Positions 1 to 7,831 of a stretch of DNA of 36,300 nt are shown here, one piece after another. Origin of the DNA: DAIOGN01 sp036745245 (GTDB lineage: Bacteria; Zixibacteria; MSB-5A5; JAUVRN01); the NCBI GenBank assembly GCA_036745245.1, contig DAIOGN010000015.1, forward strand, positions 1 through 36,300, written 5' to 3'. Positions within the stretch are counted from its first letter, which is position 1. Every line of letters starts with the position of its first letter. Under the pieces are notes generated by a model that saw nothing but the letters and a program-made list of their open reading frames with translations, had not been told where the DNA came from and did not search any database. The position numbers and the translations under genes were made by a program.

Positions 1-161
1 ATGCGGATATCCGAGAGCAACAGAGAGAACTCGCCCGCTTCCAGCTCGCGCAAGGCCGCCTGGGCGTCGCCCACGGCAGTGACAGCGAATCCCTGTTTTT
101 GCAGCTTGAACTCGAGCACGCGCCGCAGGGAGCGATCATCGTCCACGAGGAGGATGTTCAT
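1..161 (-). CDS. NtrC-type response regulator, receiver domain (partial)
   Basis: Only the first 53 residues lie in the window; the gene runs off its left edge. It starts MNILLVDDDRSLRRVLEFKL, the classic CheY-like receiver opening with the acidic DDD cluster, and reaches the phospho-acceptor Asp in the segment LLLSDIRM just before the edge. Its ATG overlaps the TGA of the upstream histidine kinase (ATGA), so the two are one transcriptional unit and surely partners. The kinase type (NtrB/AtoS/ZraS-like) and the LLLSDIRM form suggest an NtrC-family sigma-54 activator with AAA+ and Fis-type DNA-binding domains outside the window; that part is inference. It is the natural candidate to bind the paired palindromes found upstream of the copper genes. 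Confidence 0.85.
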   Translation of the reverse strand, partial: MNILLVDDDRSLRRVLEFKLQKQGFAVTAVGDAQAALRELEAGEFSLLLSDIR

Positions 162-1273
162 TGGCCGTGACGGCGCTCCAGCCGGGGCAATTCCACAATC
201 ACTGACGTGCCCTCGCCGGGCCGGCTCTTCACCTCCATGCGGCCGCTGTGGCGCTCCGCGATTTCCTTGGCAATGGGCAATCCCAGGCCCGTGCCGGAGG
301 TGCGCGTAGTAAAGAAGGGCTCGAAGATGTGTTCCAGGTGCTCCGGCGCCACACCCGCGCCCCGATCGCTCACCTCGAGCCTCACCGAGCCGGCATCCCG
401 GCCGGTCAACGACACGTGGATGGCGCTTCCCGCCGTGGACGCCTGAAGTGCGTTGAGAATCAGATTGAGCACAAGTTGATGCAGTTTCCCCGAATCACCG
501 AGCACGGCAAGATCCGGCTCGATGTGGGACTCGATGACCACGCCTTTCTCCCGCGCCTGTGCTTCCATCTGGCGGATCGGTATCTTCAGCGCCCGAGACA
601 GATTCATGGTTTCGAGCGTGGCCTCCCTTGGGCGTGCAAACTCCAGGAAGTCCTTCACCGTGCCATCGATGCGCCGAATTTCATCCTGCAGGAGCTGCGC
701 GAACTCGGCGCGATCTCCCGGCGATGAGCATTCGTCGGTGAGGATGTCCGCCGCGCCCTTGATGGAGGCCAGGGGGTTCTTGATTTCGTGCGCCACACCC
801 GCGGCGATCTGCCCGGCGAGCGAAAGCCTCTGGGAACGCTCCACCTGGAGCTGCGCGTCCTGCTCCCGGCGGCGCGAAACCAGCTCGCGCTCCACCAGGA
901 GTCCCACGAGGATCGCGATGGCGAAGTAGAAGAAGATCTCTACCCACTCCGCGGCGAGATCGTGCGTGCCCTGGCTGGACCCGAGAATATACGGCAGCAC
1001 CAGCGCCGAAATGACCGCGGCCTGCATCAAGCCTCCGCGAATCCCGAACCAGGCCGCCGCTATGACAATGGGGATGTAGCAGAACCGTCCGTGAATGGCA
1101 TGCAACCAGTGTGCGTCGCCAAAGGGACGTAACAGCCAGCCGTAGTGGATCCCCACCGTCACCAGTGTGGCTGCCAGGAGGATGACCAACCGGCTGCGGT
1201 TGGTCAGAGTGCCGCGGCCTTCCGAAGAAGCTGCCATGCTACCTTTCCCGGGGCGTTGAGAGCTCGAACTCAT
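158..1273 (-). CDS. Membrane sensor histidine kinase (NtrB/ZraS-like)
   Basis: A 371-residue sensor kinase. The N-terminal third (about residues 29-126) has three or four hydrophobic segments with almost no periplasmic loop, resembling small DUF4118/MASE-like membrane sensors. A HisKA domain follows, with the H-box AGVAHEIKNPLASIKG and phospho-acceptor His162. The HATPase domain has N-box NLILNALQA (about 270-278), G1 DRGAGV (303-308), the F-box FEPFFTTR and G2 GTGLGL (327-332). This GVAHEIKNPL form is typical of kinases paired with NtrC-type regulators. It overlaps the regulator gene by 4 bp. Start: ATG 1273 has an AGGGGG just upstream; an in-frame ATG 12 codons later has AAAGG and is an alternative. 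The signal is not shown by the sequence; copper or silver is inferred from the neighbouring efflux genes. Confidence 0.93.
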   Translation of the reverse strand: MSSSSQRPGKGSMAASSEGRGTLTNRSRLVILLAATLVTVGIHYGWLLRPFGDAHWLHAIHGRFCYIPIVIAAAWFGIRGGLMQAAVISALVLPYILGSSQGTHDLAAEWVEIFFYFAIAILVGLLVERELVSRRREQDAQLQVERSQRLSLAGQIAAGVAHEIKNPLASIKGAADILTDECSSPGDRAEFAQLLQDEIRRIDGTVKDFLEFARPREATLETMNLSRALKIPIRQMEAQAREKGVVIESHIEPDLAVLGDSGKLHQLVLNLILNALQASTAGSAIHVSLTGRDAGSVRLEVSDRGAGVAPEHLEHIFEPFFTTRTSGTGLGLPIAKEIAERHSGRMEVKSRPGEGTSVIVELPRLERRHGQ

Positions 1274-1331
1274 GCCCCCTGATGAATATACTCGACAAGC
1301 TTCCAGGTCGAATGAAGACTATTGTCGAATC

Positions 1332-1347
1332 CGCAAGATCGACGCCC
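1332..1347 (-). promoter_or_regulatory. Possible sigma-54 promoter for the kinase-regulator operon
   Basis: On the minus strand the sequence GGGCGTCGATCTTGCG has the -24 GG(C) and -12 TTGC elements of the sigma-54 consensus with correct GG-to-GC spacing. It would place a start about 48 nt before the kinase ATG. The middle positions (CAC of TGGCAC) do not match and no convincing activator palindrome was seen upstream, so this is weaker than the cusC promoter. Confidence 0.35.
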
Positions 1348-1362
1348 AATCATCTGCCGGCA

Positions 1363-1764
1363 TCACGGATTCCCAAGGGCATGTGAGGCTACGATTTCCC
1401 ATGTGCCTCTGTCTTTCCGCAAGACCACGGCACGCGCGTACCCGCTACCGAGGGTCCCTGTCCCCCACAGCCCGTACACGAGAGCGGTCTGGCCGCTCGC
1501 ATCGAAGGCCACCCGGGAGAGGCTGGTGAGTCCTGCGACGTGGGGTCTGTGGCGCACGCGCTGCCACTTCACCGGCACCCAGTCGGTGGTATCGAGGACA
1601 GAGCTGATGGCCACGTTGAGCGACTTGGCAAATCGCTCCTCCATCAGGTACACGGTGTCGCCGGACGCCCGCAACCGCTTCTGCATGTCCTCGCTGACGG
1701 ACTTGTGCACCTCTCGAAGCACGGCCGTGTCCGCTTCATCGGGGCGAATGGTGATGCCAGTCAC
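1363..1764 (-). CDS. Hypothetical protein
   Basis: A 133-residue reading frame from a GTG start; an in-frame stop lies a few codons upstream, so it cannot be longer. No family is recognised. The C-terminal half (ALVYGLWGTGTLGSGYARAV followed by a VVLRKDRGTWEIVAS segment) looks like a beta-rich fold seen in small secreted proteins, where an alternating hydrophobic strand ends in W-x-I-V. There is no signal peptide or membrane segment, which is odd for that type and raises the possibility that the 5' end has been lost. It lies 89 bp upstream of the kinase gene in the same orientation. Function unknown. Confidence 0.55.
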   Translation of the reverse strand: MTGITIRPDEADTAVLREVHKSVSEDMQKRLRASGDTVYLMEERFAKSLNVAISSVLDTTDWVPVKWQRVRHRPHVAGLTSLSRVAFDASGQTALVYGLWGTGTLGSGYARAVVLRKDRGTWEIVASHALGNP

Positions 1765-2151
1765 CCTGCGGCAAACCGATCAACCATCGAATGCGCGCTG
1801 TCCAGGAGTCACCGGCCTGCACTCCCGTTTCGTGTCGATCTCCCTCTCCGTACACCATAGTGATTGTGGTACTCTACGGGGAACAGGTAGTGACCCCAGG
1901 TGATCACAGCCACGCAGCTGGCGATGTAGACTCTGTGGTCTCGCTGCCCAAGGTGACGTGTTTTCGACGCCTGGCTGTGGCCCGTGCTTCCGGCAAGAGA
2001 GCCGGGACTCGTGTGAGGGGGTGCGACGATCTCGCGCACTGTACACTCCCTTGCTGTCGACTGCGGCACTACGGTTGACAGGGCCCGACTACGGTCGGCC
2101 TCCGGGCGCGCCATGCACCGTGGCGCGATCAGACGTCCTGATGGAGCACGA
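1765..2151. other. Non-coding spacer
   Basis: 387 bp between the hypothetical gene and the HMBD gene. Frames open here have protein-unlike composition and are not called. It contains a loose 17-bp palindrome ACCATAGTGATTGTGGT near 1854 and a short hairpin (CCGAC-TACG-GTCGG) near 2083, downstream of the HMBD gene, that could act in termination. Nothing else is recognised. Confidence 0.5.
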
Positions 2152-2847
2152 TCAGCCCCCGTGCTCGTGATCGGCCGTGTCTTCCGTTTCCAGTTTCTGT
2201 GACTGGGCCGCCGTGGGGCGCTTGTCCGTTGTCCACATTCCACACAGGGGGCACTTGGACCGGGCCGAGTCACCCCAGACATCCGGATGCATGGGACACA
2301 TGAAGGGGCGCTGTGTGACTCCGACGAACGTCTGCTGGAATGACGCTTCCCTCTCTCCGGACTGAGGCAGGTTGGCCAACCTGAAACTGGCACGGAGATC
2401 TTTCGGCTTTGCCTTGGACAGATCCAAAGCGGCGAACAGATGATCGCGCAGCACGAGGGCTGAGTCATCACCGATCGAATGCGCTCCCGCGTAGGCGAAC
2501 GTCAGGGTTTCGCCCCGGCCGTCACTCCCGGAGAGCGTGACCAGTCCTTCGACGCCCCGCGCCGAGATGGGGTTCTGCTGGCCGTCATAGACGTACAACC
2601 GGATGCCTTCGGCCAGATACACCACTTCGAAGCCATGCGCCTTGGTCATGGCCGAACAGCCCCCGTGGGCCTCGGACCGCGCGCGCGACTGACTGAGGGC
2701 CTCCGCGCTCGACGCGTGATCGTGCCCGCCTGAGCTTGACCCGTGATCGTGTCCACTCGAGCCCATGCCGCAGCCGTGCTGGGCGCGGACCTCCGTCGCC
2801 AGGCCGAGAGCCAGCCCGCAGGTGATTCCAAAGATCAGCTGTTTCAT
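2152..2847 (-). CDS. Secreted heavy-metal-binding-domain protein (HMBD paralogue 1)
   Basis: A 231-residue periplasmic protein. A signal peptide (about 1-23, ending VRAQ) is followed by a His/Gly/Ser linker with HGCGM and two GHDH motifs, suited to soft-metal binding. A middle domain of unknown function starts with SAMTKAHGFEVVYLAEGIRL. Near the C-terminus is an HMBD (MCPMHPDV ... CPLCGM), a small Cu/Ag/Zn-binding module also found in CusB and copper ATPases, and the tail ends HEHGG. It is clearly paralogous to the gene at 13846-14481, down to the HGG(C/T)SAMT segment and the VYLA(E/D)GIRLYVYD core. An AGGGGGAA ribosome-binding site precedes the ATG. A candidate sigma-54 promoter lies about 34 bp upstream. 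Probable role: periplasmic copper/silver buffering or delivery to the efflux pump (inference). Confidence 0.85.
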   Translation of the reverse strand: MKQLIFGITCGLALGLATEVRAQHGCGMGSSGHDHGSSSGGHDHASSAEALSQSRARSEAHGGCSAMTKAHGFEVVYLAEGIRLYVYDGQQNPISARGVEGLVTLSGSDGRGETLTFAYAGAHSIGDDSALVLRDHLFAALDLSKAKPKDLRASFRLANLPQSGEREASFQQTFVGVTQRPFMCPMHPDVWGDSARSKCPLCGMWTTDKRPTAAQSQKLETEDTADHEHGG

Positions 2848-2880
2848 CGTATTCCCCCTGTTCGGTTTCGTTTCGCCGTT

Positions 2881-2896
2881 TGCAAATCAGGTACCG
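2881..2896 (-). promoter_or_regulatory. Candidate sigma-54 promoter of HMBD paralogue 1
   Basis: Minus-strand CGGTACCTGATTTGCA matches the sigma-54 pattern (-24 GG, -12 TTGC, correct spacing) and differs from the cusC promoter CGGCACCTCATTTGCC at only three positions. Transcription would start near 2870, giving a leader of about 23 nt that includes the AGGGGGAA ribosome-binding site. Confidence 0.65.
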
Positions 2897-2925
2897 GGTA
2901 TGAGCGCCAACCTATGTGCCCGGTG

Positions 2926-2938
2926 TGACAATGGCTTA
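2926..2938 (+). promoter_or_regulatory. IHF-like site, degenerate
   Basis: TGACAATGGCTTA matches 11 of 13 positions of the IHF consensus WATCAANNNNTTR and shares the ten bases CAATGGCTTA with the perfect site upstream of cusC. It lies between the proposed activator sites (2976-3006) and the sigma-54 promoter, where a DNA-bending site is usual. Confidence 0.4.
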
Positions 2939-2975
2939 CCCCGTGCGGACTCCGGCAAGAGCGACGCCGCGTCGA

Positions 2976-3006
2976 TCCTAGTCTCCGCACGTGTGGAATA
3001 ATCTCC
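2976..3006. promoter_or_regulatory. Candidate activator site pair (degenerate GAATANTATTC)
   Basis: GAATAATCTCC at 2996-3006 matches the palindrome GAATA-N-TATTC at 8 of 10 specified positions. Exactly 20 bp away, TCCTAGTCTCC at 2976-2986 keeps the right half-site. The 20-bp period is the one seen at the cusC and 14481 genes. The sites sit about 100 bp upstream of the sigma-54 promoter. Confidence 0.45.
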
Positions 3007-3104
3007 ATGTCGCGCCCATGTCGGCGAGGCGACCCGCGCCTGAACACGTACACATCGGAGGGGATCCTGTACCATGAAGAGTCCCGCCGGGGACTTCCAC
3101 GTCG

Positions 3105-6100
3105 TCATGCTTCCTCTACCAAGGACGCAGGGGCGGAAGCGGCATGCTTTACTTCCTTGTGCCACTTCCAGAGCAGGTAGATCGCGGGATACACGAGAAG
3201 CTCCATGACAAAACTGGTCAGCAGCCCGCCCACGAGCGGAGCTACCACTCGTTTCATCATGTCCGCTCCGGTGCCGGCGCTCCACAGCACGGGCACCAGG
3301 CCCATGGAGGCGCAGGCCACCGTCATCAGCTTGGGCCGAATCCGTTTCACGGCGCCGTGGATGATGGCCTCCTTGAGTTCCGCCATGTTGCGCAGAAGGC
3401 CCCGGCGCCGGGCGTCGTCGTACGACAGATCGAGAAACAAAAGCATGAACACGCCGGTCTCGGCGTCCAGGCCCATGAGGGCGATCATGCCGACCCACGT
3501 GGCGATCGATACGTTATAGTCGAGGAGATATTGTTTTAATGATACGGCGACCACCGAGAAGGGAACGGCCAGCATGACGACAAAGGTCTTGAACGCACTC
3601 TTGGTATTCAGGTACAGAAGAATCCAAATCAGCAGAATGGTGACGGGGACGATGATCTTCAGGCGCTCACGAACACGCACCATGTTCTCCCATTGGCCGC
3701 TCCAGATCAGAGAATACCCGGTCGGTATCTGGACCTCATGGGCGACCGCGGCCTTGGCTTCTTCCACGTAGCTGCCCACATCCCGGTCGGCGATGTCGAC
3801 AAAGACATAACCAGCCATCATGCCGTTTTCGTTGCGGATCATGGCGGGGCCCGAGGAGAGTGAGATCGTGGTCAGTTCGCCCATCGGCACCTGTGCACCG
3901 CCCATGACCGGCACCAGTACGCGGTGCAGCTGATCCAGCTCGGCCCGCAGATCGCGCGGGTAGCGGAGATTGATGGTGTAGCGTTCGCGCCCCTCCACCG
4001 TGGTGGAAATGGTCTCGCCCCCCAGGGCCGTCATGATGACCATTTGCAGGTCGTCCAGGGTCAACCCGTAGCGGGCCAGTTGATCGCGCCTGGGATCGAT
4101 ATCGACGAAATAGCCGCCGGCGGCCCGCTCGGCGAACACGCTGCGGGTTCCCGGCACGCGGCGCAGGGCGGCTTCGATGGCTTCGCCTGCCACTTGAATC
4201 TTGTTCAGGTCGGCGCCCAGAATCTTGATCCCGATGGGGGTGCGTACTCCAGTGGATAGCATGTCGATGCGCCCCTTGATGGGCATGGTCCAGGCGTTGA
4301 CATTGCCTGGTATCTGCAGCGCGCGGTCCAGCTCGGCGATCAGTTCTTCGTACGAAATGTGCTGGGGCCAGACCGCGCCCAGGACACTCTCGAGCCAGCC
4401 CGGCGCCCAATCGGAGTACCACCGATCCTTGTGCCGCCATTCGTTCATGGGCTTGAGCATCACCGTGGTCTCCATCATGGAGAACGGCGCCGGATCGGTG
4501 GGCGTGTCCGCCCGACCGGACTTTCCGAAAACGCGGATCACCTCTGGGAATGAGCGCAGGATCCTGTCTTCCTCTTCCATCAGGCGCTGTGCTTCGGTGA
4601 CGGACAACCCCGGCACGGTCGTGGGCATGTAGAGAATGGTGCCTTCATACAGAGGCGGCATGAATTCGCGGCCCAGCTTGAAATACACGGGCACGGCACT
4701 GGCCACCACCAGGGCGGCAAGAGCAAGGGTGGTCCTGGGATGGTCCAGCACCCACCGACAGGGCCTTTCGTACAGACGGAACAGCACCCGGCTGACCGGA
4801 TGCTTCTCTTCCGAAACATAGCGGCCCACCATCACCGAAGTCGCCAGCTTCGCCAGGAGCCGTGGGCGGAAAACGAAAGGCTCGATGCGTGCAAACAGCA
4901 TCCGCACGGCGGGGTCGAGCGTGATGGCCAGAAACGCTGCCAGCGCCATGGCTAGCGTCTTGGTCCACGCCAGCGGCGTAAATAAGCGGCCTTCCTGGCC
5001 CACCAGCGTGAAGACCGGAAGGAAGGAAACGGCGATCACGGCCAGGGAGAAAAACACCGCCGGCCCCACTTCCTTCAGCGCCCCCAGCCGCACGTCGTGG
5101 AAGCTGCCCGGTCGCCCCTGTTCCTGCCACAGTTCGATTTTCTTGTAGGCGTTTTCCACTTCCACCACAGCCCCGTCCACGAGCACGCCGATGGAAAGGA
5201 TGATACCGGCCAGGCTCATGATGTTCGCCGTGATGCCCATGAAGTACATCGGGATGAAGGACAGAAGCACCGAGACCGGAATCGTGATGATCGGCACCAG
5301 GGCTGAGGGGAAATGCCAAAGGAAAAACAGGATGACCAGACTGACGATGATCGACACCAGCACCAGTTCGTGCTTGAGGTTGTCGATGGACTCCTGGATC
5401 AGGTGCGAGCGATCATACACCGTGACCACCTCGACCCCCTCAGGCAACGAGGATCTCATGCCTTCCAGCTTGTCTTTCACGCGTTCGATGACGTTGAGCG
5501 CGTTTTCGCCGTGGCGCATGACGACGATCCCGCCGACAACATCTCCGAGTCCGTCCAGGTCCGAGATTCCGCGGCGAATCTGCGGCCCCAGGACCACGGT
5601 AGCCACGTCCTTGAGACGGACGGGCGTGCCCATGGCGGCCTTGACCACGACCTCCTCCAGATCAGCTGTGGAGCGGACGTAGCCTTTGCCACGCACCATG
5701 AACTCCTTACCCGACCACTCCATCAGCCGCCCACCGACCTCATTGTTGCTTCGCTTGATGGCCTCCGCGACGTCCATCAGCGAAACCTGGTAACTCTGCA
5801 TCAGCGCCGGATCGATGGTTACCTGGTATTGCTTCTGGAAGCCGCCGATCCCCGCCACCTCCGAGACGCCCGGCACGCTTTGCAGGGCGTACCGTAAGTA
5901 CCAGTCCTGGTAGGTTCGCAGCTGGGCCAGATCATGTTTGCCGAGCGTGTCCACCAGGGCGTACTGAAACACCCAGCCCACGCCCGTGGCGTCGGGTCCC
6001 AGCTCGGGCGTCACGCCCGTCGGGAGGCCACCGCGTATCTTGGACAGATACTCCAGGACCCTGCTGCGCGCCCAGTAGATGTCGGTACCGTCCTCGAAGA

Positions 6101-6434
6101 TGGCGTACACGTAGGAGAACCCGAAGTCGCTGAAACCGCGAATGGCCTTGACTTTGGGCGCACCCAGAAGCGCCGTGATGATCGGATAGGTGACCTGGTC
6201 TTCGACGATGTCAGGGCTGCGATCCCATCGCGTGTAGACGATGACCTGCGTATCCGAAAGGTCCGGGATAGCGTCCAGCCTGATGTTTCTCATGGTGTGG
6301 AGAGAATAGAACACGGCTGCGACAAAGAAGAAGATCACGAGCCAGCGATGCAGAGCGCAAAACTCGATGACCCGACCGATGATGCCATGCTGCACCTCGG
6401 TCACAAAGTCCGGCTCAGAAACGGGTGCGCTCAT
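3105..6434 (-). CDS. cusA: CusA-type Cu(I)/Ag(I) RND efflux transporter
   Basis: A full-length (1109-residue) heavy-metal RND pump, the inner-membrane proton-driven component of a CusCBA tripartite exporter. The first membrane helix (about 29-47) is followed by RLDAIPDLSDTQVIVYT, typical of the HME-RND family. The three methionines that bind Cu(I)/Ag(I) in E. coli CusA are all present: Met603 (LYMPTTVPG), Met653 (FSMMETTV) and Met725 (GRIDMLSTG). This separates it from Zn/Co/Cd pumps of the CzcA type. The TM4 proton-relay acid is seen at Asp420, with Glu427 (VDGAVVEVEN). The C-terminal repeat of helices contains WVGMIALMGLDAETGVFML. It is the last gene of the cusC-cusB-cusA operon, 35 bp after cusB. 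The stop is followed by a 257-bp spacer before the HMBD gene. Confidence 0.96.
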   Translation of the reverse strand: MSAPVSEPDFVTEVQHGIIGRVIEFCALHRWLVIFFFVAAVFYSLHTMRNIRLDAIPDLSDTQVIVYTRWDRSPDIVEDQVTYPIITALLGAPKVKAIRGFSDFGFSYVYAIFEDGTDIYWARSRVLEYLSKIRGGLPTGVTPELGPDATGVGWVFQYALVDTLGKHDLAQLRTYQDWYLRYALQSVPGVSEVAGIGGFQKQYQVTIDPALMQSYQVSLMDVAEAIKRSNNEVGGRLMEWSGKEFMVRGKGYVRSTADLEEVVVKAAMGTPVRLKDVATVVLGPQIRRGISDLDGLGDVVGGIVVMRHGENALNVIERVKDKLEGMRSSLPEGVEVVTVYDRSHLIQESIDNLKHELVLVSIIVSLVILFFLWHFPSALVPIITIPVSVLLSFIPMYFMGITANIMSLAGIILSIGVLVDGAVVEVENAYKKIELWQEQGRPGSFHDVRLGALKEVGPAVFFSLAVIAVSFLPVFTLVGQEGRLFTPLAWTKTLAMALAAFLAITLDPAVRMLFARIEPFVFRPRLLAKLATSVMVGRYVSEEKHPVSRVLFRLYERPCRWVLDHPRTTLALAALVVASAVPVYFKLGREFMPPLYEGTILYMPTTVPGLSVTEAQRLMEEEDRILRSFPEVIRVFGKSGRADTPTDPAPFSMMETTVMLKPMNEWRHKDRWYSDWAPGWLESVLGAVWPQHISYEELIAELDRALQIPGNVNAWTMPIKGRIDMLSTGVRTPIGIKILGADLNKIQVAGEAIEAALRRVPGTRSVFAERAAGGYFVDIDPRRDQLARYGLTLDDLQMVIMTALGGETISTTVEGRERYTINLRYPRDLRAELDQLHRVLVPVMGGAQVPMGELTTISLSSGPAMIRNENGMMAGYVFVDIADRDVGSYVEEAKAAVAHEVQIPTGYSLIWSGQWENMVRVRERLKIIVPVTILLIWILLYLNTKSAFKTFVVMLAVPFSVVAVSLKQYLLDYNVSIATWVGMIALMGLDAETGVFMLLFLDLSYDDARRRGLLRNMAELKEAIIHGAVKRIRPKLMTVACASMGLVPVLWSAGTGADMMKRVVAPLVGGLLTSFVMELLVYPAIYLLWKWHKEVKHAASAPASLVEEA

Positions 6435-6469
6435 GCCAGGTCAGCAGGCCCATGTGAGCAACTTCGCCA

Positions 6470-7822
6470 TCAGTGTCCCGTGTGTTCTGAGGGCGGCTCG
6501 CCCGGTCCGGCGCCCGCCAGCGCTTCAACCGCGGCTTTGATGGAGGATTCGCTGTCCAGCAGAAAGTTGGCCGATACCACCACCGAATCTCCTTCGTCCA
6601 GGCCGGACAGCACTTCGTAATAATCACCGCTGCGTTCGCCCAGGGTGACTTCCGCTGGAAAGAGTCGCCGGTCTGCCCCTTCGCGAAAGACCAGGGTCCG
6701 GGTCCCGGTGAAAATGATCGCGGATGCGGGTGCGGCCAATCGTGGGCCTAGCTCGTGCTGCAGCCGGGCGGTGGCGTACATCTCAGGTTTCAGGAGCAGT
6801 TCCGAGTTATCGACTTCTAGTCGCGCGCGCATAGTCCGAGTGTCAGGGTCGAGAGTCGGAGAGAGAAACGTCACCTTGCCCCGGATGATTTTGTCCGGCC
6901 GCGCAGGCAGAGAAAGCTCCACGGGCATACCCACCTGGATGCGGGGAAGATCGGATTGATAGATGTCCGCATCAGCCCAGACGTGCGTCAGATCGGCGAT
7001 CACCAGGAGCGGGTCAGAGGACATCACTTTCTGGCCCGGAAGCACCATTCGCTCGATCACCCAGCCGCTGGCGGGTGCATACAACGTGAGATACTTTTCC
7101 ACGTGTCCCGTTTTCTCCAGCTGCAGGATCTGTTCCTCACTGATATCCCACAGCTCCAGCCGCCGCCTCCCTGCCGCGGCGAGACGGTGGCCGCCGGCGC
7201 TGGCATCGGGATCACCGGCGTCCAGGCGAGTCTGCATTTCCAGGGATGAGAGATACTCTTCCTGCGCGGACACCAATTCGGGACTGTAGATCGTGAGCAG
7301 CGGCTCGCCTTGCCTTACGTGTTGGCCCGTGGTGGCCACGTACAGTTTCTCCACCCACCCTTCGATCTTGGCCGTCACGCGGTGTTGTCGGGTCTCGTCG
7401 ACCAGGATTCGGGCCGAGGTCCGCACCTCGAGCGAGAGCTCGCGATTTTCGATTCGCCCCAGTCGCAACCCCATCCGTCGCCGGTGCTCGGGCTCGATCG
7501 AGACGGCTGCCATACCCAAGACGGTGGATCCTGCACTCCGGGATTCCGGCTCGATCATGGGGACAAGATCCATGCCACAGATGGGACAGGATCCAGGCTG
7601 GTCGCGAATGATGGTGGGATGCATCGGGCATTGGTAACGCGTGACCCTGGTCTCCACTTTGTCGACTGTGCGCTCGGGACCAAGCATGCGGACGACCACG
7701 TAGCCAATCGCAAGCACTGACAGCATGGCGGCGGCGATGAAGGCGGCCATTCGCGCACGCCTCCGCGGTCTGGCCTGACGTGCCGGACCTGCGAGAGGTG
7801 ACTGCTCCGGTTCGTGTATCAT
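6470..7822 (-). CDS. cusB: CusB-type membrane-fusion protein with N-terminal HMBD
   Basis: A 450-residue periplasmic adaptor linking the RND pump to the outer-membrane channel. A single N-terminal membrane anchor (about 27-46) is followed by a heavy-metal-binding domain YQCPMHP ... CPICGMDLVPM (about 64-90), common in CusB/SilB relatives outside E. coli. The adaptor core comes next: lipoyl-like half-motifs around KIEGWVEKLYVATTGQHVRQ, a short alpha-hairpin (SPELVSAQEEYLSSL), then the second half (YAPASGWVIERMVLPGQKV) and the beta-barrel domain. The C-terminus is His-containing (SEHTGH). It starts 9 bp after cusC and ends 35 bp before cusA, so the three are one operon. The methionine-binding site of E. 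coli CusB was not verified. Confidence 0.94.
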   Translation of the reverse strand: MIHEPEQSPLAGPARQARPRRRARMAAFIAAAMLSVLAIGYVVVRMLGPERTVDKVETRVTRYQCPMHPTIIRDQPGSCPICGMDLVPMIEPESRSAGSTVLGMAAVSIEPEHRRRMGLRLGRIENRELSLEVRTSARILVDETRQHRVTAKIEGWVEKLYVATTGQHVRQGEPLLTIYSPELVSAQEEYLSSLEMQTRLDAGDPDASAGGHRLAAAGRRRLELWDISEEQILQLEKTGHVEKYLTLYAPASGWVIERMVLPGQKVMSSDPLLVIADLTHVWADADIYQSDLPRIQVGMPVELSLPARPDKIIRGKVTFLSPTLDPDTRTMRARLEVDNSELLLKPEMYATARLQHELGPRLAAPASAIIFTGTRTLVFREGADRRLFPAEVTLGERSGDYYEVLSGLDEGDSVVVSANFLLDSESSIKAAVEALAGAGPGEPPSEHTGH

Positions 7823-7831
7823 AGAGTTCCT

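Noticed and set aside
1284..1293. GAATATACTC near the kinase start as an activator site
   Set aside because: Lacks the central base, has no partner at 20 bp and lies downstream of the proposed promoter.
1809..2471. A 220-residue minus-strand frame
   Set aside because: Overlaps the HMBD gene in another frame, has Ser/Arg/Pro-rich shadow composition and no recognisable motif.
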